Shown one piece after another: positions 51,098-59,507 of a DNA stretch of 64,000 nucleotides. Under the pieces are notes generated by a model. The model worked only from the letters and a program-made list of their open reading frames with translations. It was not told the DNA's origin and searched no databases. Numbering within the stretch: position 1 is the stretch's first letter; every line of letters begins with the position of its first letter. The stretch comes from Flavobacterium cerinum (GTDB taxonomy: Bacteria > Bacteroidota > Bacteroidia > Flavobacteriales > Flavobacteriaceae), in assembly GCF_004028155.1 (NCBI RefSeq), contig NZ_SBII01000010.1, positions 62,001-126,000 of the forward strand, given 5' to 3'. The translations under genes and the position numbers were made by a program.

Positions 51098-52240
51098 TCA
51101 TTTTATATAGATACCCGAAAACAAATAGTCACCGTCAAAGTTAAGTGTCACCGTATAGTTTTCCTTTTGTATTTCTATATAATTCGAAAATTTTAAATCT
51201 TCATAATTCTTGATTTCATTTTTGCTGAATAACTTGATAGCGTCCTTAAAAGAGATACCCGGTCGAAGGCCATTTTCAAATGAGATATCTCCCTTCTTAA
51301 AATACTGAAAACTATACCCCTTTAAGACGTTGTTTTTTTTATTTTCAACATCGTGACTCACTGAAAAATTGAAAAAAAGTGTTTTTCCCTCATTGTTATA
51401 GGATATTTCTTTAGCCGAAGCTTTGCTGCCGTCTATTACAATCATTCTTTCAAAGTTTTGATTGGTTGACGAGGACAAAAAATCCTGCTCAGTTGTTTTT
51501 CCCACAACAAAATCGTTGAGATTCCAATCTTTATCAATCCTCACAGCTAACTTTTCGGTTCTTTCTTTTTTAGGATGTGCGTTTTTAAGCAATTCCTTCG
51601 TATACTCTTCCTTGTTGCACCCTCCAAAATCAATCGTCCCATTCATAATATCCCAGTAACAAGTCTTGGAAAGATCAGTATTGTTTAAAATAATTAACCG
51701 GTCGTAATCAGGAGCAAAGAAAATAAACTTATTAGCTTCCTTCAGATTCCAGTAGAGTCCATTATCGGTATTGGGATTTTTAATTCCTTTTCCGTATTTT
51801 TTTTCCAATTTTGTAAGGATCTGTTTCTTTAATTTCTCAGTTTTCATTTCTATCCTGATACCATAGAGTGTATTTGCTGCTGTATACTTTTTTAGGATAG
51901 CAGTCAATGCGGTCTTGTCTCTGAAGGGTTCCATGTCAATATGTCCACCACCCTGTTTGGTCAGGCTGTCCGTTTTAAGCATTTCCGAATCGATCTGGAA
52001 AAATACCTTTTGTCCTGTCAGATCAATGCCGTCAAAAGTATAGTTAATACCATCCGAAACTTCAATCAACAAGCAAAAGGGATATTCAACAGTTTCAATA
52101 CCGATTCTTTTGATGTCATCAAAATCGATTAGGCTTTCAATGGTCTCATTGAGATGCAGTTGGAATAAGTCTATTTTGTCCTGGCCTTTGCACGAGGTAA
52201 TAAAGGGGAGGAATCCTAGTAGTACGATAAGTTTTTTCAA
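51098..52240 (-). CDS. Lipoprotein of unknown function, 380 aa
   Basis: Signal MKKLIVLLGFLPFITSCKGQ with a lipobox Cys, then a mature alpha/beta protein of about 360 residues. Visible stretches are FDDIKRIGIETVEYPFCLLIE, a Cys-containing middle (LSKTCYWDIMNGTIDFGGCNKEEY) and SFENGLRPGISFKDAIKLF near the C-terminus. The last is reminiscent of small binding domains of Bacteroidetes lipoproteins. I do not recognise the family. It stands alone, with no clear operon partner, inside the element-derived region. Confidence 0.6.
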   Translation of the reverse strand: MKKLIVLLGFLPFITSCKGQDKIDLFQLHLNETIESLIDFDDIKRIGIETVEYPFCLLIEVSDGINYTFDGIDLTGQKVFFQIDSEMLKTDSLTKQGGGHIDMEPFRDKTALTAILKKYTAANTLYGIRIEMKTEKLKKQILTKLEKKYGKGIKNPNTDNGLYWNLKEANKFIFFAPDYDRLIILNNTDLSKTCYWDIMNGTIDFGGCNKEEYTKELLKNAHPKKERTEKLAVRIDKDWNLNDFVVGKTTEQDFLSSSTNQNFERMIVIDGSKASAKEISYNNEGKTLFFNFSVSHDVENKKNNVLKGYSFQYFKKGDISFENGLRPGISFKDAIKLFSKNEIKNYEDLKFSNYIEIQKENYTVTLNFDGDYLFSGIYIK

Positions 52241-52595
52241 TGGTTTTATTTATTAGGTGGGATGGCAATATTAAAATTCTTCTGTCTTCAGCTAAGGTAA
52301 GGACATTATGGGAAACGGCTTATCCCCCGCTTTATGTATTTTTAGGTCCAACCCGGATATTATAAACAGCAAGCAACAGTATCTCCAATTTGCTTTCGGT
52401 AAGCAAAGTATCTAAATCGCTATGTTTTTGTTATCAATAATAGTGAGAGCATTTTAATTTATCGATAATCGTTTATCTCCAATTGTGGGGCATAAATTAG
52501 ACATTTATCAATTCGTCAAGTTTTTTCCGAAACTCACACGTTGACTAAAGTAGCTGATTTTTTGTAAAGACTAACTACTTACTACTGAAACCCAA
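52241..52595. other. Intergenic stretch, nothing identified
   Basis: A 355-bp spacer between divergent genes. No conserved frame, RNA gene or strong repeat is seen. A loose TTG/T-rich element lies shortly before the gene at 52596. Confidence 0.4.
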
Positions 52596-53261
52596 ATGAC
52601 CAGCAATTTAGTCATAGAAGTTATCGACAAGTTCAATACCTTAGCAGAAATTAAAAAAAGAATGGTAAAAAGAATAGTAATTGTTTCCATAATTTACGTA
52701 TTATTCATTGTAGCGATATCTCTAAATGCTGATAAAATTGGTGATTATTTTGTTCTTTTAATCACAATTAGCGGTTTGATTTTTTCATTTTTTTTAATTG
52801 GAGAAATCTATAGAAAGTATATCATTGGTTTTAAACCGAAAAATAATAAAATCACTTATTCAAATTCTGAAAACACTAATTTTCAACTGAAAAAGATATC
52901 AACCCGACCTTTTCTATTCGGACTTGAAAAGGGGTTAATTAGCGACGATGAGTTTTATTTTGATGACGAAAACTTTTATGCCGTAAATAAGGAATTTCAA
53001 AAAGCAATTTTTAAACTTAGCGACATTACCGAAATTAGTAAAACATCTATTCAAATAAATAATGGGCGGCTTTGGCAGGTAAAAATAAAACAAGGAACTG
53101 CCGATGAAATAACATTTAAGTTTGCGCATAATTACACGATATGGAACAAGAATTTCTATCATTTCTATGAAAAAATAAAACTCATTAACCCAAAACCCGA
53201 ATGTGACCCAATCGTTTTGGGGCAAAGTGGCCGCAAATTAGGCTGCCGACTGAGTCCATAA
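52596..53261 (+). CDS. Membrane protein of unknown function, 221 aa
   Basis: Two closely spaced hydrophobic helices (about residues 25-43 and 52-70) are followed by a soluble domain of some 140 residues. The domain is beta-rich: GLISDDEFYFDDENFYAVNK and ISKTSIQINNGRLWQVKIKQ read like a pleckstrin-homology-type bPH sheet. No signal peptide. It is convergent with the metallopeptidase-like gene at 53340-54710. The C-terminal residues GRKLGCRLSP look unlike the rest and may reflect a fused or frameshifted end. Function unknown. Confidence 0.55.
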   Translation: MTSNLVIEVIDKFNTLAEIKKRMVKRIVIVSIIYVLFIVAISLNADKIGDYFVLLITISGLIFSFFLIGEIYRKYIIGFKPKNNKITYSNSENTNFQLKKISTRPFLFGLEKGLISDDEFYFDDENFYAVNKEFQKAIFKLSDITEISKTSIQINNGRLWQVKIKQGTADEITFKFAHNYTIWNKNFYHFYEKIKLINPKPECDPIVLGQSGRKLGCRLSP

Positions 53262-53339
53262 AGTTCCCTTCTCCTGAACGAATATAGCCAATAGCTGGAT
53301 TTTTCATCCTTAGCAAACAGTTGCTATTAAGATACATTT

Positions 53340-54710
53340 TTATTTTAGTGTTTTGATAAGTGTTTCAATTGTTGCTGTCTTTTGATTTAATAGTATTAGC
53401 TGGCTCTTGTCTTCCAAAAGGATTTTATAGCTAAAATCTTTGTCGGCGTTAAAATGCCACTTTTTGAGTTCAGTAAATTGCTTCCTTATAAGTTTTAGTT
53501 TCTCTTTATTGTTCTTTGACACGATAATTATCTTTGTCAATGGAGTTTTTTGCATTTTATCTATGCTAGCTTCACTGATTTCAGTGTCATTTTCTTCACT
53601 TGAACGGTACCAAAACATTTCTCTGATTGAATTAAAGTCATCTTGATTCTCTGAAATTATGTATCTATAGGCCATAATGTTATCAAGTTTATTGATCCAA
53701 TCCGGGAAATTTTCATCATAGATCCTGATATAATTGTCAATGAAATCTTTATCCATTGGCTTTTTTTGGGCAATGTAATCTGTTATGATGGGATATATCT
53801 TTCTTGCCAACAGATTAATGTACTTGTGGTAATACCAATCATTTGAGTCTATTTTCCCATCTAATTTTTCATAGACGTATCCGTTACCCAAAGCCGTTGC
53901 CAAAACTTCATTCAAAATCTGATAGGAGTAATTGCTGCTTTTCGACTTATTTTCTTTGAAAAATTTGTCAATATCTTTTTTCACTTCAAGTGATTGCTCG
54001 TCATAAATGATGTGGAAAGTTTCGTGAAGCATAACACTAAACAAGTCCTTGTAATCTTTTAGATTGGTTTGAATGGCACTAATGAAATTATTGTAAAATG
54101 CTTGTGCTGTAAATCCTGGAGAATTTGGTAAAGGGTAGAATGCAATTTCAAAAGGAATAGAATTGTCCCAACTGGAATTATAAAACAATAGGCCTATTTC
54201 AAAAAAAACTTCAATTCGATGCTCTTTGGAATATCTTGTAATTTCTACCAGTTGTTTTTCAAATTGTTCCTTGTTTGGGTTATAAATTAATTCGTTATAA
54301 ATTGGTGTAAATAGTGTAATCATTTCTGCCAAATCACACACCGTTTTGTTAGGAAGAATACCAACGGAACGAAGCTTAAAGTCGTTCAAATTCTTGGTTT
54401 CTATTAAATTTTTCTTCAAAATATCCCTAGTTTGCATTGGAATTTTTGAACCATAGGGAAACCCGTCAAAAGAATAGCTGTAGTCAATGGCTAATTTGTC
54501 AAATTTTGAGACGATATCTTTATAATGGTCATTGTTGTATCTTGATTTTTGAAATTCAGTTTTGAAGACATTCTGAGGGTAGCTTTCAGAAATATTTTGC
54601 ATAAAGACAAACACAGCCAATTGTTCAGAATATTTGATATTGAAAGTGGTTTTTTGTCCAAAACTAAAAGTGGTCAAAAATAAAAAGGCCAGCAAAAATG
54701 TATGTTTCAT
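53340..54710 (-). CDS. Secreted protein with HExxH metallopeptidase motif
   Basis: A 456-residue protein with signal MKHTFLLAFLFLTTFSFGQ. The ATG at 54710 is chosen over a much longer frame to 54884 whose extra 58 residues have no signal character. DLFSVMLHETFHIIYDEQSL near residues 220-240 carries HExxH, and an acidic residue downstream could complete a gluzincin-like site. The C-terminal third is helical. I infer a secreted or periplasmic peptidase, but no family is recognised. It lies alone between element relics and may be cargo. Confidence 0.6.
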   Translation of the reverse strand: MKHTFLLAFLFLTTFSFGQKTTFNIKYSEQLAVFVFMQNISESYPQNVFKTEFQKSRYNNDHYKDIVSKFDKLAIDYSYSFDGFPYGSKIPMQTRDILKKNLIETKNLNDFKLRSVGILPNKTVCDLAEMITLFTPIYNELIYNPNKEQFEKQLVEITRYSKEHRIEVFFEIGLLFYNSSWDNSIPFEIAFYPLPNSPGFTAQAFYNNFISAIQTNLKDYKDLFSVMLHETFHIIYDEQSLEVKKDIDKFFKENKSKSSNYSYQILNEVLATALGNGYVYEKLDGKIDSNDWYYHKYINLLARKIYPIITDYIAQKKPMDKDFIDNYIRIYDENFPDWINKLDNIMAYRYIISENQDDFNSIREMFWYRSSEENDTEISEASIDKMQKTPLTKIIIVSKNNKEKLKLIRKQFTELKKWHFNADKDFSYKILLEDKSQLILLNQKTATIETLIKTLK

Positions 54711-54841
54711 AATATTTGTTTCGGTCTGAATAATATATTGTTCAACGTTCGCCAGGCTTGGCGAGGTTTGGGGCGAGACTGATGTACTTATTCCACGCAA
54801 TATACCCCAAAGTTTACAATGCCATGCAAAAAAAAAATTAA

Positions 54842-55039
54842 AGTGCATTCTCAAAACAGCGAGAAACAGGAAAAGGTCTTTCAAAATCTGAAAAGCAAAG
54901 TGAAAGTGAAAATCTCACCAATAAAAAAGGAGAGAAAGAAAACCAGGTTACCACAAATGAAATGCCGGATATCCAAAAGGCAGCTACAAAAAAAAGAGCA
55001 ATTGGTTTAGGTCTTCTCAAAAACTGTCTGCAAAAATAA
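54842..55039 (+). pseudogene. C-terminal relic of a mobilisation protein
   Basis: Frame from 54842: FSKQRETGKGLSKSEKQSES, then polar sequence with NQVTTNEMPDIQKAATKKRA and ending GLGLLKNCLQK with a TAA. There is no start; a TAA precedes it. Charged, polar tails ending just before a small gene are typical of relaxase ends in Bacteroidetes elements. It is 6 bp upstream of the next relic. Confidence 0.45.
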
Positions 55040-55045
55040 TGAAGC

Positions 55046-55313
55046 ATGGAAAATCAAATAATGACCAATAGAGTTGAGTTGGAAGTTGGCCAGTGGCATG
55101 CTTGGGAAGAGCACCTGAGTAAACTGTTTTCTTTCAGTCTTTCCAAGAAAAAAGCTTTGACTAAATTATGATAGCATTGCCGCAAAATACAGCGGCACGA
55201 AGGACAGCGAAGAAAGGTTTGCTTTAAGGGCTCTGGCAGAGGAACACAGAGAAATGGAAAATAAGTTTACCCAAACATATTGGTTCGCATCACACACCGA
55301 TATCGACTGGTAG
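55046..55313 (+). pseudogene. Frameshifted small gene of a mobilisable element
   Basis: Starts MENQIMTNRVELEVGQWHAW and runs 41 codons to TGA after ALTKL. Another frame continues DSIAAKYSGTKDSEERFALR, then HREMENKFTQTYWFASHTDI and DW with TAG at 55311. The whole is 268 bases, one more than a multiple of three, so one indel near 55169 breaks a gene of about 88 codons. I do not know the function. Confidence 0.55.
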
Positions 55314-55366
55314 TATACGGTTTAAAAAAGTGATGCCTCTTATTAATAGAACAGACCTCTGAAGTT

Positions 55367-55392
55367 CAAAAAAGAAAAAATATTGCGTTTTT
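55367..55392 (+). repeat. 26-bp direct repeat, copy 2
   Basis: Identical to 49052-49077. The surrounding frame reads KFKKEKILRF and then stops shortly after a long T-run. Confidence 0.75.
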
Positions 55393-55730
55393 TTTTTTGG
55401 AATATTATATTTCAGTAAATTTATATCTATTCAAATCGAATGATAATGTTCTTTAAAATAAGTCGGCTTCGTGCAGGAGCTCAATAAGATAGATTAAAAA
55501 ATAAATTTACGACAGGTTATTGTGAATTAAGGAGAAGTAGGTTGATGACTTAAGGTAGTTTTAGAGTAAGCATGGCATATTCGTGGCGCACCTTCCAAAA
55601 AACATCAAAAAATAGGCTTTAGAGCTACTCATCTAAGAAAGCGTTAATTTTAAAAATCCCCGGAAAAACGGGTCTTCACAAATTTTTCTTTTATCTTTCT
55701 CTGATCACAACATACAAATTCTCAAAACCT

Positions 55731-55752
55731 AAGTACACCTATCAGTGTACTT
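55731..55752. repeat. Inverted repeat near lost integrase
   Basis: AAGTACAC, CTATCA, then GTGTACTT, followed by a T-run. Shares the GTGTAC motif with the integrase upstream region at 30,687-30,742. It may be a terminator or an operator. Confidence 0.55.
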
Positions 55753-55894
55753 TTTTTTGCTTAAAACATACATATTTGATTACAATATAAGTGAAAAAAA
55801 AATCCCCATGAATTCCCTAAAATTCCCTGACTGTTTTATTATTCTTAATTAATTTAAAAACTAATGAGTCATTCTGAAAATTTATTTTTATTTA

Positions 55895-55933
55895 AAACTA
55901 GAAACTCTCAGCAGTGCTGAGAGTTTCTAGTTT
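55895..55933. terminator. 39-bp hairpin
   Basis: AAACTAGAAACTCTCAGCA, one G, then TGCTGAGAGTTTCTAGTTT: 19 of 19 complementary positions. A bidirectional terminator is likely; its left arm overlaps the end of a small minus-strand relic. Confidence 0.6.
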
Positions 55934-55993
55934 TTGAAGAAAATCGATATACTCCTGAATGTTCGTCATTTCTTCTTTGAATGTAATCACCAA
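55898..55993 (-). pseudogene. Relic of a small element regulator
   Basis: Minus strand gives VITFKEEMTNIQEYIDFLQ then KLETLSTAESF and TAG. It resembles the N-terminal helix of small HTH proteins of Bacteroidetes elements. The rest is missing. Confidence 0.4.
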
Positions 55994-56086
55994 CAGTTAT
56001 AATGCGATAGCTGTGCAAACTAAATGAAAAGTCAGCACAACTATCTTTCAACCAATCAATCAAGCATTAATATCGGCAGGATATTT

Positions 56087-56524
56087 TCAATTTTGGCCTC
56101 CGTAAGTAGTTTCTACTTTCTTGGCATCTCTAAGTATATCCAGTTTTATTATTTTTTTATTGGCATTGAATGTGAAGTATTGCAATCTTGTTTTACCATC
56201 GCTGTAATGGTATTCAGTGGTAATTAACTGTTTCGATCCTATAGCTTCAGATCGTAGTATTTTATAACTATCCGGACTGGGAATCTGTTCAAGCACCAAA
56301 GGTATTACCTGGTCATTTAATCCTGTGGGTATGTTGTCGGATATCCATACCTCCGGAATAATTAGAGGTTCTATTAATTCATAATTGTCTGTCTTAAAGG
56401 TCTCGAAAATAATATCGAGTTCTTTTTTATAGTCTTCCTTTTGTGCAAATGATAAAATTGGAATTAATAGTATTGCTGTTAAAACCGTTTTTCTAATTTT
56501 GTTTTTTTGAGATGAAATTTTCAT
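56087..56524 (-). CDS. Secreted protein of unknown function, 145 aa
   Basis: Signal peptide after a basic start: KTVLTAILLIPILSFAQ. The mature part of about 115 residues is alpha/beta, with ELDIIFETFKTDNYELIEPL and TTEYHYSDGKTRLQYFTFNA. It is a paralogue of the broken gene 38 bp upstream (56562-57004); both share the D-I-hydrophobic-x-x-F-T/N start and the L-I-E-P-L segment. The fold could be NTF2-like, based on secondary structure only. No partner gene is apparent besides the paralogue. Confidence 0.6.
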   Translation of the reverse strand: MKISSQKNKIRKTVLTAILLIPILSFAQKEDYKKELDIIFETFKTDNYELIEPLIIPEVWISDNIPTGLNDQVIPLVLEQIPSPDSYKILRSEAIGSKQLITTEYHYSDGKTRLQYFTFNANKKIIKLDILRDAKKVETTYGGQN

Positions 56525-56561
56525 GTTTTTACGTTTTTATGATTTTTAATTAATGACTGTA

Positions 56562-57004
56562 TTATTGTTTCCGGTATGTTTCAACTTTGTTGTGTAATAC
56601 TCTTTTTATAACGGTTTGTATTTCCGCTGTGTCTACGATATTCAATTCCCTGATTTTAGATTCGCTGCTAAACAAAAAATTGCCCTGATAACCAAAACGT
56701 GTCAAAGAATCAAAAAACACCGTTGCCACCCTTGTTCCGTGTTGTTCCTGGCTCGTTTTCTCGATCGTGCAAGAGTCTAAGGCAGTTAGTTGTGGTAGTA
56801 CTTGCGGCAGCACCAGATCTTCAGCGCCTCGCGTTACTCCTGCAATGGTATAAGCTTCGTTGAGCAACGGCTCAATAAGGGTTTGAGCTTTAGTATTAAA
56901 TGCCTTGAGGAGAATATCTAGCTGTCATGCAAACATATTGTCCGTTTGCGCCAATCCCGCCAGTGATATAAAGAATGCAACGCATAAAAAAAATTAGTTG
57001 TCAT
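56562..57004 (-). pseudogene. Broken paralogue of the secreted protein
   Basis: Residues from LNEAYTIAGVTRGAEDLVLP to the stop are intact. Upstream the same frame reads QLDILLKAFNTKAQTLIEPL, but it is preceded by an in-frame TGA at 56925-56927, and the signal peptide around an ATG at 57004 lies in other frames. It needs at least one nonsense and one frameshift correction to be whole. The tandem intact paralogue lies downstream. Confidence 0.7.
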
Positions 57005-57146
57005 CATATATGTTATTAAAAATTAATATGATGCAAATTTAAATTAACGTTTGCCAGTAAATAGTTATTAAGACTTATCGTATGTTAATATATGTTAACG
57101 AAGTGAGGTGAGCTTTTAGAGATTTCACAGATGCAGTCAAAGTGTC

Positions 57147-57830
57147 TTAACATAGTAGTTTATAGCCATAACCACGACTGTTTACTATCAGGACTTTATC
57201 ATCTTTAGTTAGCTTTTTTCGCAGTTTTGTAATAAAAACGTCCAGGCTGCGCCCACTAAAAAAATCATCGTCGCCCCATAGTTCTTTCAAAAGGACAGAT
57301 TTATCAACAACTTCATTCCGGCTTTTATAAAGATGCAAAAGCACTTCGGCCTCTCTGTGCGTTAGTTGCTCCTCCTCCTCGTTAAATTTAAGGGACTGCC
57401 TGGTATAATTAAAAACATACTGCCCAATGGCAATCCCTTCTTTATGATTTACCGGAAGCTCTAACCTGTTCAGTAATGCATGCACCCTTACAATAAGTTC
57501 TTCCATGCTGAAGGGTTTTTTGAGATAGTCGTTGCCACCATGCTGAAATCCTTCAACAACATCGCTGGTCTGCGATTTTGCCGTAAGGAATATGATAGGG
57601 GTGTTTCGGTCTGACAGGCGTATCTCCTTTGCAAGGGTAAAGCCGTCTTTTTTTGGCATCATTACATCCAGTATCAGTATTTGGGGACTGTCCTTTCGGT
57701 AGCCCGCAAGCGCTTCCTCACCATCACCATAAATGGAAACCAAAAAGTCCCTGGTTTCAAGACTTTCCTTAATGATAAATGCCAATGAAGGTTCATCTTC
57801 TGCAAGCAATACTCTTATTTTATCAGCCAT
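57147..57830 (-). CDS. OmpR-family response regulator
   Basis: A 227-residue two-domain regulator. The receiver domain has EDEPS (acidic pocket), the phospho-acceptor Asp in ILILDVMMPKKDG near residue 54, the Thr in FLTAKS, and the Lys in YLKKPF. The DNA-binding winged helix near residues 130-227 has EVLLHLYKSRNEVVDKSVLLKELWG and DVFITKLRKKL. Its start lies 16 bp inside the 3' end of the kinase gene, so the two are coupled. It probably controls the divergent ABC/peptidase genes. Confidence 0.93.
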   Translation of the reverse strand: MADKIRVLLAEDEPSLAFIIKESLETRDFLVSIYGDGEEALAGYRKDSPQILILDVMMPKKDGFTLAKEIRLSDRNTPIIFLTAKSQTSDVVEGFQHGGNDYLKKPFSMEELIVRVHALLNRLELPVNHKEGIAIGQYVFNYTRQSLKFNEEEEQLTHREAEVLLHLYKSRNEVVDKSVLLKELWGDDDFFSGRSLDVFITKLRKKLTKDDKVLIVNSRGYGYKLLC

Positions 57831-59260
57831 GGCATTGTAATTTTAAAGATAGTCTTATTAAGGTCGGGAACGATTTCAAGGTTTCCAAGATGTTTTTGCA
57901 TAATTTCCCTGGCGTAATAAAGGCCAATTCCAAAACCTTTAGTATCGTGTATGTTTTTTTTAGGTATCCTGTAGAACTTATCGAATATTTTTTCCCTCTG
58001 GCCCTTTTCAATCGGGGTGCCATTGTCAGCTATGGTTATACTAACAGTGTAAGAAGTCTGGCTTAGGGCAACTTCAATTATATCACCTCCATATTTAATT
58101 GCATTTTCAATAACGTTAGCTACAACATTTTCAAAATGGAAACGGTCTATATGGGCATCGATAGCATTATAGGTAGAGGAAAAATCAATTTTTTTCGGTG
58201 TATTCATCTGTTGCTTCTCAACAATATCACGTAATAATTTTACAAGATCAGTCTTCTCTTTTTTTATTGTAAGCTGGTCGGTATCCAGTACGGCCGTTTC
58301 CAGTATTTTTTCAACAATAAGGTTAAGCTTATGCAGCTGCTGGTTAGAGATATCAATGAATTTTTCCGTTCTTGTAGTGTCGGCATCTTTATTAAACCTT
58401 AATATAGCTTCATTTGCACTTAAAGATATTGTTATTGGTGTTTTGAGCTCATGCGATATATTACTCATAAAGTCATTCTTGATTTCGGCTACCTGCTTTT
58501 GACGGTTAATAACCCTGAGCAAGTACAGTAAACTTGCAATTATGCTGGCAGAGAGCAGGAATGATAATAGAATGCTAAGGAAGCCTTTTTGAAGGGCCAG
58601 CGATGTAATATCAGGGAATTGCAGTTTAAGTATCGTTCCTTCTGGCAGATAAGCAGATTGAGACTGTACCGAAAGTGGTAATTTTTTTTCGCTGGTGTTA
58701 CCATAGTGGGCTAACACTTTACCATTTCTGGAGTGTGTGATTACATATTTAAAATCAAAGCCTCTTTTGGTCAGTTCAGTTGTAAGGTCTGTTGAGAATT
58801 TTTTAAAATCTATTTCACCATTAATTAATGAAATTACAATTTTAGTAGCCAGGGCCTCAACATTGTTACGGTCTTCGGGTGGTAAGCCCGGGGTTATGCC
58901 AAAGGTCCGGGTTATGGAATGTGAACCCGGGGGGCTGTCGGCATCTGTACTATTCTGAATAGAGTCTTTTGCCTCATTGATCGTCGATTTTATAATGCTG
59001 TCTACCATCACCTGTACCTCCGAATTGTTTCCTACCTCGTTAAAGATCTCATTTTGCGTATCTATTGTCTTGACCGTGGTTTTGGCAAGGTCGGTATAAT
59101 AGAAATCCACACTGTTATCCAGGGCTGTCTGGACATCATTAAGCACCTGCAATTTGTTAGTGCCGTAATTTTTGATGTTCCAATATACCTGTATACAGAT
59201 CGTTAATAGCACTGTGGCTGCAATAGTGTAGATTATTCTATTCTGGGGCTTTCTTTCCAT
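57815..59260 (-). CDS. Sensor histidine kinase
   Basis: About 481 residues from MERKPQN. Membrane helices are near residues 10-28 and 240-265, enclosing a periplasmic sensor of about 210 residues. The H-box is FMSNISHELKTPI, the N-box VIENAIKYGG, then G1 TIADNGTPI and G2 GFGIGLYYAREI. The His in SHEL is the phosphorylation site. It overlaps the response regulator start, and the pair is divergent from the ABC operon. The signal is unknown; membrane stress is a guess from its neighbours. Confidence 0.93.
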   Translation of the reverse strand: MERKPQNRIIYTIAATVLLTICIQVYWNIKNYGTNKLQVLNDVQTALDNSVDFYYTDLAKTTVKTIDTQNEIFNEVGNNSEVQVMVDSIIKSTINEAKDSIQNSTDADSPPGSHSITRTFGITPGLPPEDRNNVEALATKIVISLINGEIDFKKFSTDLTTELTKRGFDFKYVITHSRNGKVLAHYGNTSEKKLPLSVQSQSAYLPEGTILKLQFPDITSLALQKGFLSILLSFLLSASIIASLLYLLRVINRQKQVAEIKNDFMSNISHELKTPITISLSANEAILRFNKDADTTRTEKFIDISNQQLHKLNLIVEKILETAVLDTDQLTIKKEKTDLVKLLRDIVEKQQMNTPKKIDFSSTYNAIDAHIDRFHFENVVANVIENAIKYGGDIIEVALSQTSYTVSITIADNGTPIEKGQREKIFDKFYRIPKKNIHDTKGFGIGLYYAREIMQKHLGNLEIVPDLNKTIFKITMPWLIK

Positions 59261-59507
59261 AATACAAAAATAGATACAATTCACGAAGAAAAAACCCGGT
59301 TAACACACGTTAACCTAAATTAACCTATTGCACTTTTCAATTGTCGTTATTTTACCACGGTAAATAACTTAAGAGCAAACACTCAGGTGTTTATAAACCA
59401 GCTTTTAGAAATATGAAGTTACCTGCACTAGCAGGGCAACTATACTTAAGTTAAGGAGAAACTGCTACAAAAGAAAAAAAAATTACAAGAATAAAATAGG
59501 AAAAAAT

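Larger units (their letters stand above)
55314..55862. other. Non-coding element-derived stretch
   Basis: It carries the second copy of the 26-bp repeat, a 22-bp inverted repeat at 55731-55752, and a GAATTCCCTAAAA box at 55810-55822. No intact gene. The last 150 bp resemble the integrase upstream region at 30,680-30,833. Confidence 0.5.

Noticed and set aside
54819..55010. A 63-residue plus-strand frame over the mobilisation relic
   Set aside because: It is Lys/Arg-rich and runs out of frame with the sequence that gives the natural polar tail (54842-55039).
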